64,000 bases of DNA from CBDAPX01 sp965198725. GTDB taxonomy: Bacteria > Pseudomonadota > Alphaproteobacteria > Rhodobacterales > Rhodobacteraceae. The notes below the pieces were generated by a model that was not told the origin of the DNA, did not search any database, and saw nothing but the letters and a program-made list of their open reading frames with translations. This document shows, one piece after another, positions 50,942 to 61,267 of this stretch. The stretch spans positions 868,001-932,000 of the forward strand of contig CBDAPX010000001.1 in NCBI GenBank assembly GCA_965198725.1, written 5' to 3'. Position numbers and translations under genes: made by a program. Each line of letters begins with the position of its first letter. The stretch's first letter is position 1.

Positions 50942-51400
50942 CTAAAGCCCATGCCCCGCAAGCGGCGGGCGTTCGGTGATTGGCTTTAAAACGATGGTCG
51001 TGCGCACCCGTGTGACTGACGGTACGGTGTTGATCTCATCGTCGATAATGCTGTTCAGCTCATCTGTTCCGGATGCCCGCACTTTCAAAAGGTAACAGTC
51101 GTCACCGGCGATTTTGTGTAGCTCTTCAAGCCCGGTCACTTTTGACAAAGCGGCGGCGGTGTCAAAGCCCTGGCTGGGCTTCTGATCCGTCACAAAGATA
51201 AAAGCCAAAAGCGGACGCCCAAGAACATGGGCGTCGAGCCGCACCTCATAGCCGCGGATCAGTCCGTCGTCCCGCAGGCGGCGCACACGTTCGGAAACCG
51301 CGGATGGGGCGAGGCCGACGCGGCGGGCGATCTCTGCTTTGGAGGTATCAGCGGCCTCTAGTAGGATCGTCAGTATTTCTCTGTCTTTTTCGTCGATCAT
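50942..51400 (-). CDS. Lrp/AsnC family transcriptional regulator
   Basis: The 152-residue product (ATG 51400, MIDEKDREILTILLE; an ATG at 51427 is also in frame) has the AsnC helix-turn-helix (R-R-V-G-L-A-P-S-A-V-S-E-R-V-R-R-L). The ligand-binding RAM domain follows (K-I-A-G-D-D-C-Y-L-L-K-V-R-A). It is divergent from the hydrolase-RraA-cupin operon across about 75 bases containing a 7-base inverted repeat, so it probably controls that operon in response to an amino-acid-like ligand. Confidence 0.92.
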   Translation of the reverse strand: MIDEKDREILTILLEAADTSKAEIARRVGLAPSAVSERVRRLRDDGLIRGYEVRLDAHVLGRPLLAFIFVTDQKPSQGFDTAAALSKVTGLEELHKIAGDDCYLLKVRASGTDELNSIIDDEINTVPSVTRVRTTIVLKPITERPPLAGHGL

Positions 51401-51416
51401 TCTGCGTATTTTTAAT

Positions 51417-51459
51417 ATTGACGTCATTTCATCGTTTGTGCGACGTATCTTCCGTCAAT
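51417..51459. promoter_or_regulatory. Candidate AsnC operator in the divergent intergenic region
   Basis: ATTGACG (51417-51423) is mirrored exactly by CGTCAAT (51453-51459) with a 29-base spacer. The half-sites are about 36 bases centre to centre, or between three and four helical turns. Widely spaced half-sites suit octameric Lrp-type proteins. Symmetry is seen; binding is inferred. Confidence 0.45.
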
Positions 51460-51463
51460 TGGA

Positions 51464-52279
51464 GTGCCCGCAACCATGCAAGAAGTCAACCTTGATCTAA
51501 CTGTTCACGACGTGGACATGCGGCTGGCGATCCTGCGTCGCTCCGGTTCCAAGATGCCGCTTGTGTGCTTGCATGGGTTTGGATCTTCCAAAGAGGATTA
51601 CGCCGAACTGGCGCTGCGCGAAGATTTCGCGAACCGCGACCTCATTTTGATCGATGCCCCCGGTTGAGGCGCTTCGACGGTCTCGCGCCCCGAAGCTGTG
51701 AACATGCCCTTCCGTGTCCGCACAACACTTTTGGTGCTCGATGCGTTGGAGATGCCCCGTGCACATATGCTTGGGCATTCGTTGGGCGGGTTGACCGCGT
51801 TGATGCTTGCGCGAGAGGTGCCCGAGCGCGTGGCATCCTTCTTCGACATCGAGGGCAATGTCGCACCTGAAGACTGTTTTTTGTCACGGCAAATCATCTC
51901 GCATCCTGCGGACACGCCGGAGTCGTTCCTTTCGGAATTTCAGGCACGGGTTCGGGCGCGACCGGAATATGGCACGGCCGTTTACGGCGCGGGTATGCGC
52001 GCAAAGGTGAACCCAGAGGTTGTTGGTCCCATCTTTCGCTCGATGGTGGCGGTTTCGGACAGCGAACCTTTGTTGGAGCAGATGGCAGAACTGCCGTGCC
52101 CAAAGGCCTTTGTGTATGGCGTTCAAAACCGGCATTTGTCCTATTTGCCGCGCCTTGCGGCTCTGGGCATTGAGCCGGTGGAAATTGCCCACTCGGCGCA
52201 CTTTCCCATGTATTCCAACCCTCCGGCATTGTGGGACGCTTTGTCGGCGTTTTTGGCTCGGGCGGAGATGGGTGAATGA
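51464..52279 (+). pseudogene. Alpha/beta hydrolase with an in-frame TGA
   Basis: The frame opens at GTG 51464 or ATG 51476 (M-Q-E-V-N-L-D-L-T-V). It has the oxyanion segment L-V-C-L-H-G-F-G-S-S-K-E-D-Y and reaches L-I-L-I-D-A-P-G, then TGA at 51665-51667. The same frame goes on G-A-S-T-V-S-R-P-E-A-V and contains the nucleophile elbow M-L-G-H-S-L-G-G-L-T-A and a late catalytic-histidine region (I-A-H-S-A-H-F-P-M-Y). The pieces add to about 270 residues, normal for the family. The stop lies before the nucleophile, so the first fragment is inactive. The end overlaps the RraA gene by 4 bases. Confidence 0.82.
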
Positions 52280-52893
52280 GCCTTGCATCTTACCCAACCG
52301 GGAACCTTTGCAACGCGGACCAACGGGTACGCCCGTTGCCGCCGACGATCCGACCTTTGACCGGGGGCACGCGGATCGCAGGGCCTGCGCGCACCGCGCG
52401 GGTGGCACCGGGCGAAAATGGCGGCATACATCGCGCTGTCCATCATTCGTGCCCGGGTGAGGTTTTGGTGGTCGCTGGTGGCGCGTCCGACCGGAGGGGC
52501 CACTTTGGTGACCTGCTGGCGGATGCCTGCATGGCCAAGGGTATGGTGGGTGCCGTGCTGGATTGCACTATTCGAGACCGTGCTGATATCGCCGCACTTG
52601 GCTTTCCAGTTTACGCGCGCGGTCTGCATCCAGAAGCCACGTCAAAAGCGGCACCCGGCGAGATCAACCTGGTCGTTGATATCGGAGGCACCCGCATCGC
52701 GCCGGGTGATTGGATCGTGGCAGACGAAGACGGGGCAGTGGTCGTTCCCGCAGATGCTGTGGACGACGTGCTGGCCGCGGTGGTCCATGTTGCTGCGCGC
52801 GAAGAAGGCATTCGCAGCCGTATCCGACGCGGTGAAACCACCTGTGAGATTTTCAACATTGATCCGGGCTTGCCAGAGGAGACCCCATCATGA
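52276..52893 (+). CDS. RraA family protein (HMG aldolase/oxaloacetate decarboxylase-like fold)
   Basis: The 205-residue product has the RraA/MenG-like core: T-G-N-L-C-N-A near the start, R-P-L-T-G-G-T-R-I-A-G-P-A-R-T-A-R, P-G-E-V-L-V-V-A-G-G, and the metal/substrate motif V-L-D-C-T-I-R-D with V-A-D-E-D-G-A-V-V-V-P near the end. Catabolic members cleave 4-hydroxy-4-methyl-2-oxoglutarate or related oxo acids rather than binding RNase E. It overlaps the hydrolase gene (ATGA) and the cupin gene (ATGA), a tightly coupled operon under the divergent AsnC gene. Confidence 0.85.
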   Translation: MSLASYPTGNLCNADQRVRPLPPTIRPLTGGTRIAGPARTARVAPGENGGIHRAVHHSCPGEVLVVAGGASDRRGHFGDLLADACMAKGMVGAVLDCTIRDRADIAALGFPVYARGLHPEATSKAAPGEINLVVDIGGTRIAPGDWIVADEDGAVVVPADAVDDVLAAVVHVAAREEGIRSRIRRGETTCEIFNIDPGLPEETPS

Positions 52894-53273
52894 CGACCCC
52901 GTCCCATCCAGAGTTCCACACGATGTCTGATCTTTCCGACGGTATTGCCCGCACGCTGACCGAGGGGCTTTCGGCGCGTATCTATCCGGGCGATCAGGCG
53001 ATGCTGTCTGTCGTCACGGTTGAGCCGGGCGCGCAAGGCTCCATTCATTCGCACGCGGAAGAACAAGGGGGCATGTGCCTGGAAGGGTCTGGTACACGCA
53101 TCCAAGGCGGGATCGACGTACCTGTCTCCAAGGGTGATTTCTGGCGCACCCCCGGTGGGGTCGAACACGGCTTTCGCGCGGGACCGGACGGTGCCCGGCT
53201 GTTGGACATCTTTGCGCCACCGCGCGCGGACTACCGCCAATCTGGCAGCGGCTTTGGAGATGCAGAGGCGTAG
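52890..53273 (+). CDS. Cupin domain-containing protein
   Basis: The 127-residue product is a single cupin: motif 1 G-S-I-H-S-H-A-E-E-Q-G-G-M-C-L-E-G, with two histidines and a glutamate as metal ligands, and motif 2 P-G-G-V-E-H-G-F with the third histidine. Such proteins are isomerases, dioxygenases or binding proteins. It is the last gene of the hydrolase-RraA-cupin unit, and its ATG overlaps the RraA stop by 4 bases. Confidence 0.85.
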   Translation: MTTPSHPEFHTMSDLSDGIARTLTEGLSARIYPGDQAMLSVVTVEPGAQGSIHSHAEEQGGMCLEGSGTRIQGGIDVPVSKGDFWRTPGGVEHGFRAGPDGARLLDIFAPPRADYRQSGSGFGDAEA

Positions 53274-53369
53274 TCACCTCTGGATGTAACGCGACGCGGC
53301 TTTTTTGCCCAAGGGCGCGCGGATCACGACGCGATAGACAAACCGGGATGTGATCCGCACAGTTCCACT

Positions 53370-53894
53370 ATGCGCGATTTGCCGAAACTTGCCCTTTCTG
53401 TGCGCCAGCCCTGGGCGTGGGCGATCATCGATGGCTGCAAGATCATCGAAAACCGATCCCTTGGGGCGATCCGCTCTGGTGGGATGCGGACGGGACGCAT
53501 TTGTATTCACGCGGCGTCCGAGGTCAAAGAAGATGAGTTTCGCTGGGGCGTTTGGCGATTGCAGCGGCATGGCGTGACCCCGCCGCGGCCGGATGACCTG
53601 CCAAGACGCGCGATCATCGGCACCGTGGATGTGGTCGATATTATCGATCACAGTGACAGCGAGTGGTTCGGTGGCCCTTGGGGGCTTGTGCTGGAAAATC
53701 CGGTACCCATCGACCCGATCCCGGCCAAGGGGGCGTTGGGCTATTTCGAATGGGTTGCCGAAGGTGCCCTGACACCGGTCAAACCTTGGATGCGGCGCTA
53801 TGACCTGGCGAATGGCGACGATCAGACCAACAGTCTTTTTCCAGAGCTAGAGCAGAGCTTTCGCGAGACGCCAACGCGGCCCCGTCGGAAATAA
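53370..53894 (+). CDS. ASCH domain-containing protein
   Basis: The product (174 residues) has the ASCH pattern: L-A-L-S-V-R-Q-P-W-A-W-A-I-I-D-G-C-K-I-I-E-N-R-S near the start, I-C-I-H-A-A-S in the middle, and I-I-G-T-V-D-V-V-D, then W-F-G-G-P-W-G-L-V-L-E-N-P. ASCH domains are PUA-like and bind RNA or modified nucleobases; some are amidohydrolases of acetylated cytidine. The role here is unknown. No clear ribosome-binding site precedes the ATG at 53370. Confidence 0.83.
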   Translation: MRDLPKLALSVRQPWAWAIIDGCKIIENRSLGAIRSGGMRTGRICIHAASEVKEDEFRWGVWRLQRHGVTPPRPDDLPRRAIIGTVDVVDIIDHSDSEWFGGPWGLVLENPVPIDPIPAKGALGYFEWVAEGALTPVKPWMRRYDLANGDDQTNSLFPELEQSFRETPTRPRRK

Positions 53895-53919
53895 AAAAAC
53901 CCGGGCGCGAACGCCCGGG
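53893..53919 (-). terminator. Intrinsic terminator after amtB
   Basis: CCCGGGCG (53900-53907) and CGCCCGGG (53912-53919) make an 8-base GC stem with a 4-base loop. On the minus strand it is followed by a run of T (plus-strand A at 53893-53899). It lies 30 bases past the amtB stop. Confidence 0.92.
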
Positions 53920-53948
53920 CCAGTGATTTAGGCTGATGGAAGGAGATA

Positions 53949-55259
<1,311 letters not shown>

Positions 55260-55287
55260 ATTCGGAATATCCCCTTGTCTGCGCCGC

Positions 55288-55626
55288 TTACAGCGCGTCT
55301 TCGTTGGTTTCGCCGGTGCGCACGCGGATCGCCTGCTGCACGTCGAGTACGAAAATTTTGCCGTCGCCGATCTTGCCGGTCTGGGCTGTCTTGGCGATCG
55401 TTTCGACCACTTGGTCGGCCATCGAGGCCGCAACCACGATTTCCAGCTTGATTTTCGGAACGAAATTCACGGCGTATTCCGCGCCGCGATAGATTTCTGT
55501 GTGCCCGGATTGCGATCCAAAGCCTTTGATTTCCGTCACCATCATGCCGCGTACACCGGCTTCGGTCAGCGCTTCGCGGACCTCTTCCAGCTTGAACGGC
55601 TTGATTGTCGCAATGATGAGTTTCAC
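55288..55626 (-). CDS. glnK: Nitrogen regulatory protein P-II (GlnK type)
   Basis: From the GTG at 55626 the protein is 112 residues, the canonical P-II length: M-K-L-I-I-A-T-I-K-P-F-K-L-E-E-V. The T-loop is G-S-Q-S-G-H-T-E-I-Y-R-G-A-E-Y with the uridylylation Tyr51. The C-terminal I-G-D-G-K-I-F-V-L-D-V follows. An in-frame ATG at 55632 and a GTG at 55641 are alternatives. It senses 2-oxoglutarate, ATP and ADP and blocks AmtB when nitrogen is ample. The adjacency to amtB marks it as GlnK rather than GlnB. Confidence 0.93.
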   Translation of the reverse strand: MKLIIATIKPFKLEEVREALTEAGVRGMMVTEIKGFGSQSGHTEIYRGAEYAVNFVPKIKLEIVVAASMADQVVETIAKTAQTGKIGDGKIFVLDVQQAIRVRTGETNEDAL

Positions 55627-55749
55627 CGTCATCCCCTTCACTTGGCAGGTCGCCCTGCAATTGACCCCCGCACAAAGGTCAGGAACGGGGGCGCAAGGGA
55701 ACGATGCACTGCATGTAACGGGGGTATGACTTTGAGTGAGTGTTTAAAT

Positions 55750-55777
55750 TTTGTGCAAAAATATGAAAATGCACAAA
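55750..55777. repeat. 8-base inverted repeat between glnK and the PBP gene
   Basis: TTTGTGCA (55750-55757) and TGCACAAA (55770-55777) are exact mirrors around a 12-base A/T-rich centre. They lie 124 bases upstream of glnK and 105 bases upstream of the penicillin-binding protein gene. A regulator site for nitrogen control is conceivable, but it does not match the NtrC half-site order I know, so I only record the symmetry. Confidence 0.35.
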
Positions 55778-55881
55778 CAATAGTCATTCTGAAAACACGA
55801 CTTACAAGTGCAGAGAACGCTCAACAATTGCAAGGTTAGGCGTTATTCTGTCGGAAATACATAAGCCGGGCAGGGCAAAGA

Positions 55882-58092
55882 ATGAGTGATTCATCGCGAC
55901 GCAGGCCGCGACTTGTGGCGGATAAAAGATATTCTTCGAAACCGTCATCCGGCAAAAAGCCCGGGGCGGGCAACAAGGCATCGCGCTCAAAATCCAAGAC
56001 GACAAAAACCAAACGCAAAGCAACTGCCAAATCGACGCGGCGCAAAGCAACGTCCGCGCCCCCGAAAGGGATATTCGGACGGATCGGTTATGCAGTGCGG
56101 CGCGCGGTTGGCTTCCTCTTGGGTCTGGTCTGGGCCTTAACGTGGCGTGTGGGTGCGGTGATCGTCGGTATCATCGCCTTGTCTGTTTTCTATATCCAGA
56201 CGACCTTGCCGGATGCAGAGACCGTTCTGGACGGCCGTGCGCGCGGGTCCGTCACAATGCTGGACCGCGAAGGGCAAGTGTTCGCGTGGCGCGGTGACCA
56301 GTTTGGCGGCGTTGTGACGACGGAAACGGTATCGCCTGACCTTAAGAACGCCATTGTCGCGACAGAGGACAAACGGTTCTATCGCCATTTCGGTGTCAGC
56401 CCCCGCGGTGTGGCCGGTGCGGTTCGGATCAACTTGCGAGAGGGGCGCGGCCCGCTTTCCGGTCATGGCGGCTCGACGATCACCCAGCAGACGGCCAAGC
56501 TTTTGTGTTTGGGCGAACCGTTTGATGCAGCCTCGGGTATGACCGAGGCGGAATACGAGGCCCTGTGCCGCGCGGGGACACTTTGGCGCAAAGCCAAGGA
56601 AGCCGTTTATGCGATGGCGATGGAGGTCAAGTATTCCAAGGACGAAATCCTGACGATCTACATGAACCGGGCCTTCTTGGGCGCCGGTGCGCGCGGTTTC
56701 GAAGCGGCCAGCCAACGCTATTTTGGCAAGTCGGCTGCAGATGTGTCCGCTGCCGAAGCTGCCATGTTGGCGGGTTTGTTGGTGGCGCCAACCCGATATG
56801 CACCGACCAATAACCTGACCCGGTCACAGGACCGCGCGGCCGTCATCGTGCGCCTGATGGAAGAGCAAGGTTATTTGACACAAGCCGAAGCACAGCGCGC
56901 GCGACAGGAGCCGGCGGTCTTGTCCGAAGCGGCAGCAGCCCGGGCGGGTGGGTATTTTGCCGATTGGGTCATGTCGAGCGGACCGGAGTTTTTAACCCGC
57001 AACACGACCGAGGACGTGATCATTCGCACCACGCTGGATCAGCGGCTGCAACGCGCAGCAGAAGAAGCGCTGTTCTGGGTTTTTGACAACAAGGTTCGCG
57101 AAGGCTCTAAGGCGCAAGCGGCAATCGTTGTGATGTCGGCCGATGGCGCCGTGCGCGCCATGGTGGGCGGGCGCAAGACCCAAGTCAGCGGGGCGTTCAA
57201 CCGTGCGACCCAGGCGCTGCGCCAAACCGGTTCGGCCTTTAAACCCTTTGTCTATGCAGCGTCACTCGATCTGGGCAACTCTCCTTACGATCTCATACTT
57301 GATGCCGAATACTGCCTCAACATCGCGGGGTCGGGCCGATGGTGCCCGACGAATTACACCAACAAATTCTATGGCGAAGTGACGATGACCCGCGCCTTGC
57401 GCGACTCGCTCAACATTCCGGCGGTCAAGGTTTCTGAAGCCGTCGGTCGGGATTTTGTGCGTCAGGTCGCGTCGGATTTTGGTATTGAAAGCGATCTGGC
57501 CCTTGGTCCGGCGCTGGCATTGGGAGCATCGGAAAGCACCCTGATTGAAATGACTGGGGCCTATGCCGGTATTCTGAACGGGGGATCTTCGGTCGCGCCA
57601 TATGGGCTGATCGACCTGACCCTGCTGGGCGACGACGCACCGGTCATGGGGATCGACGGCGGCATCCGAGAGCGCGTGATCTCTGAGACTGCAGCAGGAC
57701 AGTTGATCTGGATGATGGAAAAAGTCGTCTCGGAAGGCACCGGAAAGCGCGCCGCATTGCCGGATCGGCAAGCGGCAGGGAAAACCAGTACAACACAAGC
57801 AGCCCGAGACGCATGGTTTGTGGGGTTCACGGCAGATTATATTGCCGGCGTCTGGATGGGATACGATGACAACACCCCGCTGACCGGTGTTACGGGCAGC
57901 GGACTACCGGCCGAAATCTGGCGCGAAACCATGGTGCGCGTGCACGAAGGCGTGCCGGTCAAACCCTTGCCTATGGTCATACCGGAACCGCCGCGCGCGG
58001 TGGCACGGCAACAACAGCCCAGACGCTCTCAAAACAATCTGGGCGACATCGTCGACAGCGTATTGCGCGATATCTTTGGCGGGTCGCGGTGA
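55882..58092 (+). CDS. Class A penicillin-binding protein (PBP1A family)
   Basis: The 736-residue bifunctional enzyme has a long basic N-terminal cytoplasmic tail (Lys/Arg-rich, residues about 5-60) and one membrane helix (about 85-108). The GT51 glycosyltransferase domain has A-T-E-D-K-R-F-Y-R-H-F-G and H-G-G-S-T-I-T-Q-Q-T-A-K. The transpeptidase has the SxxK serine in T-G-S-A-F-K-P, S-L-N as SxN, and A-G-K-T-S-T-T in place of the usual KTG. It polymerises and cross-links peptidoglycan in the periplasm. It is a monocistronic gene, divergent from glnK. Confidence 0.92.
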   Translation: MSDSSRRRPRLVADKRYSSKPSSGKKPGAGNKASRSKSKTTKTKRKATAKSTRRKATSAPPKGIFGRIGYAVRRAVGFLLGLVWALTWRVGAVIVGIIALSVFYIQTTLPDAETVLDGRARGSVTMLDREGQVFAWRGDQFGGVVTTETVSPDLKNAIVATEDKRFYRHFGVSPRGVAGAVRINLREGRGPLSGHGGSTITQQTAKLLCLGEPFDAASGMTEAEYEALCRAGTLWRKAKEAVYAMAMEVKYSKDEILTIYMNRAFLGAGARGFEAASQRYFGKSAADVSAAEAAMLAGLLVAPTRYAPTNNLTRSQDRAAVIVRLMEEQGYLTQAEAQRARQEPAVLSEAAAARAGGYFADWVMSSGPEFLTRNTTEDVIIRTTLDQRLQRAAEEALFWVFDNKVREGSKAQAAIVVMSADGAVRAMVGGRKTQVSGAFNRATQALRQTGSAFKPFVYAASLDLGNSPYDLILDAEYCLNIAGSGRWCPTNYTNKFYGEVTMTRALRDSLNIPAVKVSEAVGRDFVRQVASDFGIESDLALGPALALGASESTLIEMTGAYAGILNGGSSVAPYGLIDLTLLGDDAPVMGIDGGIRERVISETAAGQLIWMMEKVVSEGTGKRAALPDRQAAGKTSTTQAARDAWFVGFTADYIAGVWMGYDDNTPLTGVTGSGLPAEIWRETMVRVHEGVPVKPLPMVIPEPPRAVARQQQPRRSQNNLGDIVDSVLRDIFGGSR

Positions 58093-58704
58093 TCAGCCCA
58101 GTTTGGGCAGATCACGCGTCAACTGATCCAGGTTTCCGCCCCGTTGATCGAGCAGGGCGCCGATTTCGGTCCGCTCGGTCAGCAACAAGTTCACACCTTC
58201 GATGAACATGTTGAAGAACAGGTCTTTGCCAGAGCGCCCGGACACAAGGAACGAAACCGCAAACGGCGACTGACCGCGCAGATAGGCTGTGGCGTTCACT
58301 TCGTAGCCAGACTTGATCTGCCGTGCCGAGGTTACCTCGATCCGGCCGCCAATGAATTCTCGGAACCGGCGTCCATATTTCCGGGCGATGTATCCTTGAA
58401 ACGCCTTGGTGAAGCTTCGCAGTTGCACGTTTGACGCGCTGCGTGCATCTGCGCCAAGCGCGTACCGCGCCATGATCGCAACATCCGCATACTGCACAAA
58501 TATCCGTTCAAAGTCGCGGATCATGGCGTTTTCCGACTTACCGGATGCGATCACCTTGTTGATGTCGTCGACCAGCGAATTCACCAACGACTTGGCGCCG
58601 GCTTCTGTCAGAGCCCAAAGCGGAGAGGCAAGCCAAGCGGGCGCCAATGCGGCAGCACCTGCACCCAACAAGAAAAAGCGGCGGCTGGAAAAACTAGTTG
58701 GCAT
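58093..58704 (-). CDS. mlaC: Phospholipid-binding protein MlaC
   Basis: The product (203 residues from ATG 58704) starts with a twin-arginine-like segment (S-S-R-R-F-F-L-L-G-A-G-A-A-A-L-A-P) and is predicted to be exported. The MlaC/Ttg2D body includes D-Y-A-D-V-A-I-M-A-R-Y-A-L-G-type (Y-A-D-V-A-I-M-A-R-Y), then F-T-K-A-F-Q-G-Y-I-A-R-K-Y-G. It carries phospholipids across the periplasm between the outer-membrane MlaA complex and the inner-membrane ABC transporter. It overlaps mlaA by 11 bases. The MlaFEDB genes are not in the window. Confidence 0.9.
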   Translation of the reverse strand: MPTSFSSRRFFLLGAGAAALAPAWLASPLWALTEAGAKSLVNSLVDDINKVIASGKSENAMIRDFERIFVQYADVAIMARYALGADARSASNVQLRSFTKAFQGYIARKYGRRFREFIGGRIEVTSARQIKSGYEVNATAYLRGQSPFAVSFLVSGRSGKDLFFNMFIEGVNLLLTERTEIGALLDQRGGNLDQLTRDLPKLG

Positions 58705-59527
58705 AGGGGTCCTCGTAGGGGTCAAACGAGCTTGCGACGTCACTCGGCACCGCGTCGGGCGCGCCAAAAGGATCATCGTAAGGATCAAGATAGAGGTCAA
58801 TGTAGCCGTCTGCGCCGGAACCACCCAATTCAAATCTACGTGCTTGCAGATAAATCAGGCGCGCTTGGGCATAGCTGTCGGCACTTTCATACAGAATGGA
58901 ATCGATCGTGTCCGAAAACCGGCCCCGTTCCGTCAACGCTTCGAGCCCTTCAGCATAAATACCAATGTTGTCGAGCGGGTTCTGTGGTGCAAGCGTAAGT
59001 GGGTTGGTGAAGAAGTCTACGAAGACGCCGACCGCATCGCGTTGGGTGGATGGGCCGAAGATCGGCAACTCGACATATGCACCTTCTGGCACGCCCCAAA
59101 CATGCAAGGTTTCGCCGAAATCCGTATCGGTGCGCGGAATGCTGAACTCTGTGGCAGGATCAAACAGACCCAAGAAGCCAAAGACGGTATTAAATGCAAA
59201 CCTGCCAAGCGAAATGCTGGCCTCGCCGATCTTGCCTTGTGCCAGATAGTTCACCGCATCGCCGGGTTCAGACAGATTGGCTGAAAAGTTAAGGACCATG
59301 TCCTCTATTGGATCCGGAACCACCTTGGTAAAGCTGGTCGAAGCAGGACGATAGAGCAGCCTGTCCACTTCTCTGTTGAATTCGTGGACGCTGCGGTTGT
59401 TGTCTTCGAACGGATCAAAGACGCCGTCTGACGAAACTTCGCCCGGCTCCGGCGTACTGCATCCGGCAACCAAGAGTACCAATGCCAATGCAGAAAACTG
59501 GAACTTTTCTTTTGTTTGTCTTGTCAT
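58694..59527 (-). CDS. mlaA: Outer-membrane lipoprotein MlaA (VacJ)
   Basis: The product (277 residues from ATG 59527; ATG 59551 is also in frame) has a lipoprotein signal with lipobox L-L-V-A-G-C. The MlaA core includes D-P-F-E-D-N-N-R-S-V-H-E-F-N, L-A-Q-G-K-I-G-E-A-S-I-S-L-G-R-F, and P-R-T-D-T-D-F-G-E-T-L-H-V-W-G-V-P-E-G-A-Y. It removes misplaced phospholipids from the outer leaflet of the outer membrane. The acidic C-terminal tail repeats D-P-Y-x-D-P-F/Y. It is the first gene of mlaA-mlaC. Confidence 0.92.
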   Translation of the reverse strand: MTRQTKEKFQFSALALVLLVAGCSTPEPGEVSSDGVFDPFEDNNRSVHEFNREVDRLLYRPASTSFTKVVPDPIEDMVLNFSANLSEPGDAVNYLAQGKIGEASISLGRFAFNTVFGFLGLFDPATEFSIPRTDTDFGETLHVWGVPEGAYVELPIFGPSTQRDAVGVFVDFFTNPLTLAPQNPLDNIGIYAEGLEALTERGRFSDTIDSILYESADSYAQARLIYLQARRFELGGSGADGYIDLYLDPYDDPFGAPDAVPSDVASSFDPYEDPYAN

Positions 59528-59707
59528 TGGCCGTTCGACTTTGGATAACATTTTATAACTTGACCATTCCTCTACGCCTCATTGTTTGACGCTATGCGGT
59601 CACAATGGCGAGACATAGTGTTGCCGTTGCGGTTTTGAAACAAGAGGAGCGTGATTTCCCTCAAAAAATTCAGTAGTGAATAAATCCTTCATAACTTCGA
59701 TTACACC

Positions 59708-61226
59708 ATGAGCATGATACAGACCAGTCAAGACGCAGCACGGGCGGAACTACGCCAAGCACGCCGCAAAAGCAGAAACCTGTTTTGGTTCGTTGGCATT
59801 TTCAGCATGTTTGCAAACCTGCTGATGCTGACGGGACCGATTTACATGCTACAGGTCTATGATCGCGTTTTGGGCAGCCGGTCCGAAGCCACTCTGATCG
59901 CTTTGTCGGTTCTTGTCTTGTTTCTGTACTCCATTATGGGAATTTTGGATTACACACGGGGCCGGATCATGGCGAGGGCTGCCGCACGGTTTCAGTCGGG
60001 GCTGGACGTGCGCGTTTTCAACGCTGTGATCCGTCGATCGTCGATCGGGACTTCAACATCTGCACAATCCGGGTTGGGCGATCTGGAATCGATACAAAGA
60101 CTGATCGCTTCACCGGTTATGATGTCAGCCTTTGACTTGCCTTGGACGCCGATTTTTCTTGCTGGTATAGCACTTTTTCACCCTTGGCTTGGCCTATTGG
60201 CAATTGCTGGCGGTTTGGTTTTGATCCTGGTTTCCGTGCTCAATCAGGCGTTCTCCAGAAGGCCGTCGGCCGAAGCGAACAAGGCCTCTCATGTCGGTAC
60301 TGCTGTGTCGGATCAAATGCGGACCGAAGCTGAAATGGTTGAAAGCATGGGCATGCGAGAAGCCGCTTTTCGGAGATGGAGCAAATTGCGCGACGTCTCG
60401 CTGGAGCGGACTATGGCAACAGGGGATGTTACTGAAACCTTCTCTACCATGACAAAGACACTGAGATTGTTGCTACAATCTGCCATGCTAGGGCTTGGCG
60501 CCTATCTTGTCTTGCAAGCTGAATTAACAACCGGCGCCATGATTGCTGCATCAATCCTGATGGGCCGAGCATTGGCGCCCATAGAACTGGCGATAAACCA
60601 ATGGCCTTTGGTTCAAAGAGCACAATTGGGATGGTCGAATTTGGTCGAACTTTTAAGCGAAGTTCAGCCAGAGCCGAAAAAAACGCAGTTGCCGGTACCT
60701 AAAGCGCGGCTTGAGGTCCGGAACGTAACGGTTGTCGCACCGGGTGAAAAAACTGCTGCGTTGAAAAACGTGAGCTTCGACGTACAACCTGGTCAGGCGG
60801 TTGGCGTTATTGGTCCATCGGGAGCAGGTAAGTCTACGCTAGCGCGTGCGTTGACGGGTGTCTGGCGCTCTGCCGGAGGTATAATTCGGTTGGATGGAGC
60901 TGCTCTGGATCAATACTCTGATCAAACACTAGGTCGTCACATTGGTTACCTGCCACAGCGCGTCCAGTTGTTTGCAGGAACGATCGCGGACAATATTGCA
61001 CGGCTAAATGAAAACCCGGACGCGGAAAAAGTTGTGGCCGCAGCGCAAAAAGCGGCCGCTCATGAAATGATACTGCAGTTACCACAAGGTCACGATACAG
61101 TCATTGATACAGCTGGTTCGCGTCTGTCGGGCGGTCAAATGCAGAGAATTGGCTTGGCGAGAGCCCTATATGACGACCCCGTTGTACTGATATTAGACGA
61201 GCCGAACTCAAATCTGTATAACACCG
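59708..61226 (+). pseudogene. Type I secretion ABC permease/ATPase (PrtD type), 3' end cut by an IS
   Basis: About 506 native residues remain: a membrane domain with five to six helices (25-300), Walker A G-P-S-G-A-G-K-S-T (369-377), the signature L-S-G-G-Q (473-477) and Walker B V-V-L-I-L-D-E-P (492-499). After N-S-N-L-Y-N-T the IS begins and the frame ends 13 residues later inside it at 61258. The D-loop aspartate (N-S-N-L-D in relatives) reads tyrosine, and the H-switch is gone. ATP hydrolysis should fail. In intact systems it powers export of RTX-type proteins with an HlyD adaptor, here broken on the other side of the IS. Confidence 0.87.
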
Positions 61227-61267
61227 TGAACCGCCCCAGTTTTGGCGGAGACTATTGAGTTCGTATT

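Noticed and set aside
51665..51667. TGA in the alpha/beta hydrolase as a selenocysteine codon
   Set aside because: A cysteine codon is one change away, but the site is not a redox position of this fold, I see no convincing hairpin directly after it, and similar stops elsewhere in the window are TAA and TAG.
55627..55881. Sigma-54 promoter at TTGGCAGGTCGCCCTGCA near 55645
   Set aside because: The orientation is away from glnK and the spacing between the GG and GC elements is 11 rather than 10 bases, so it does not fit the consensus.
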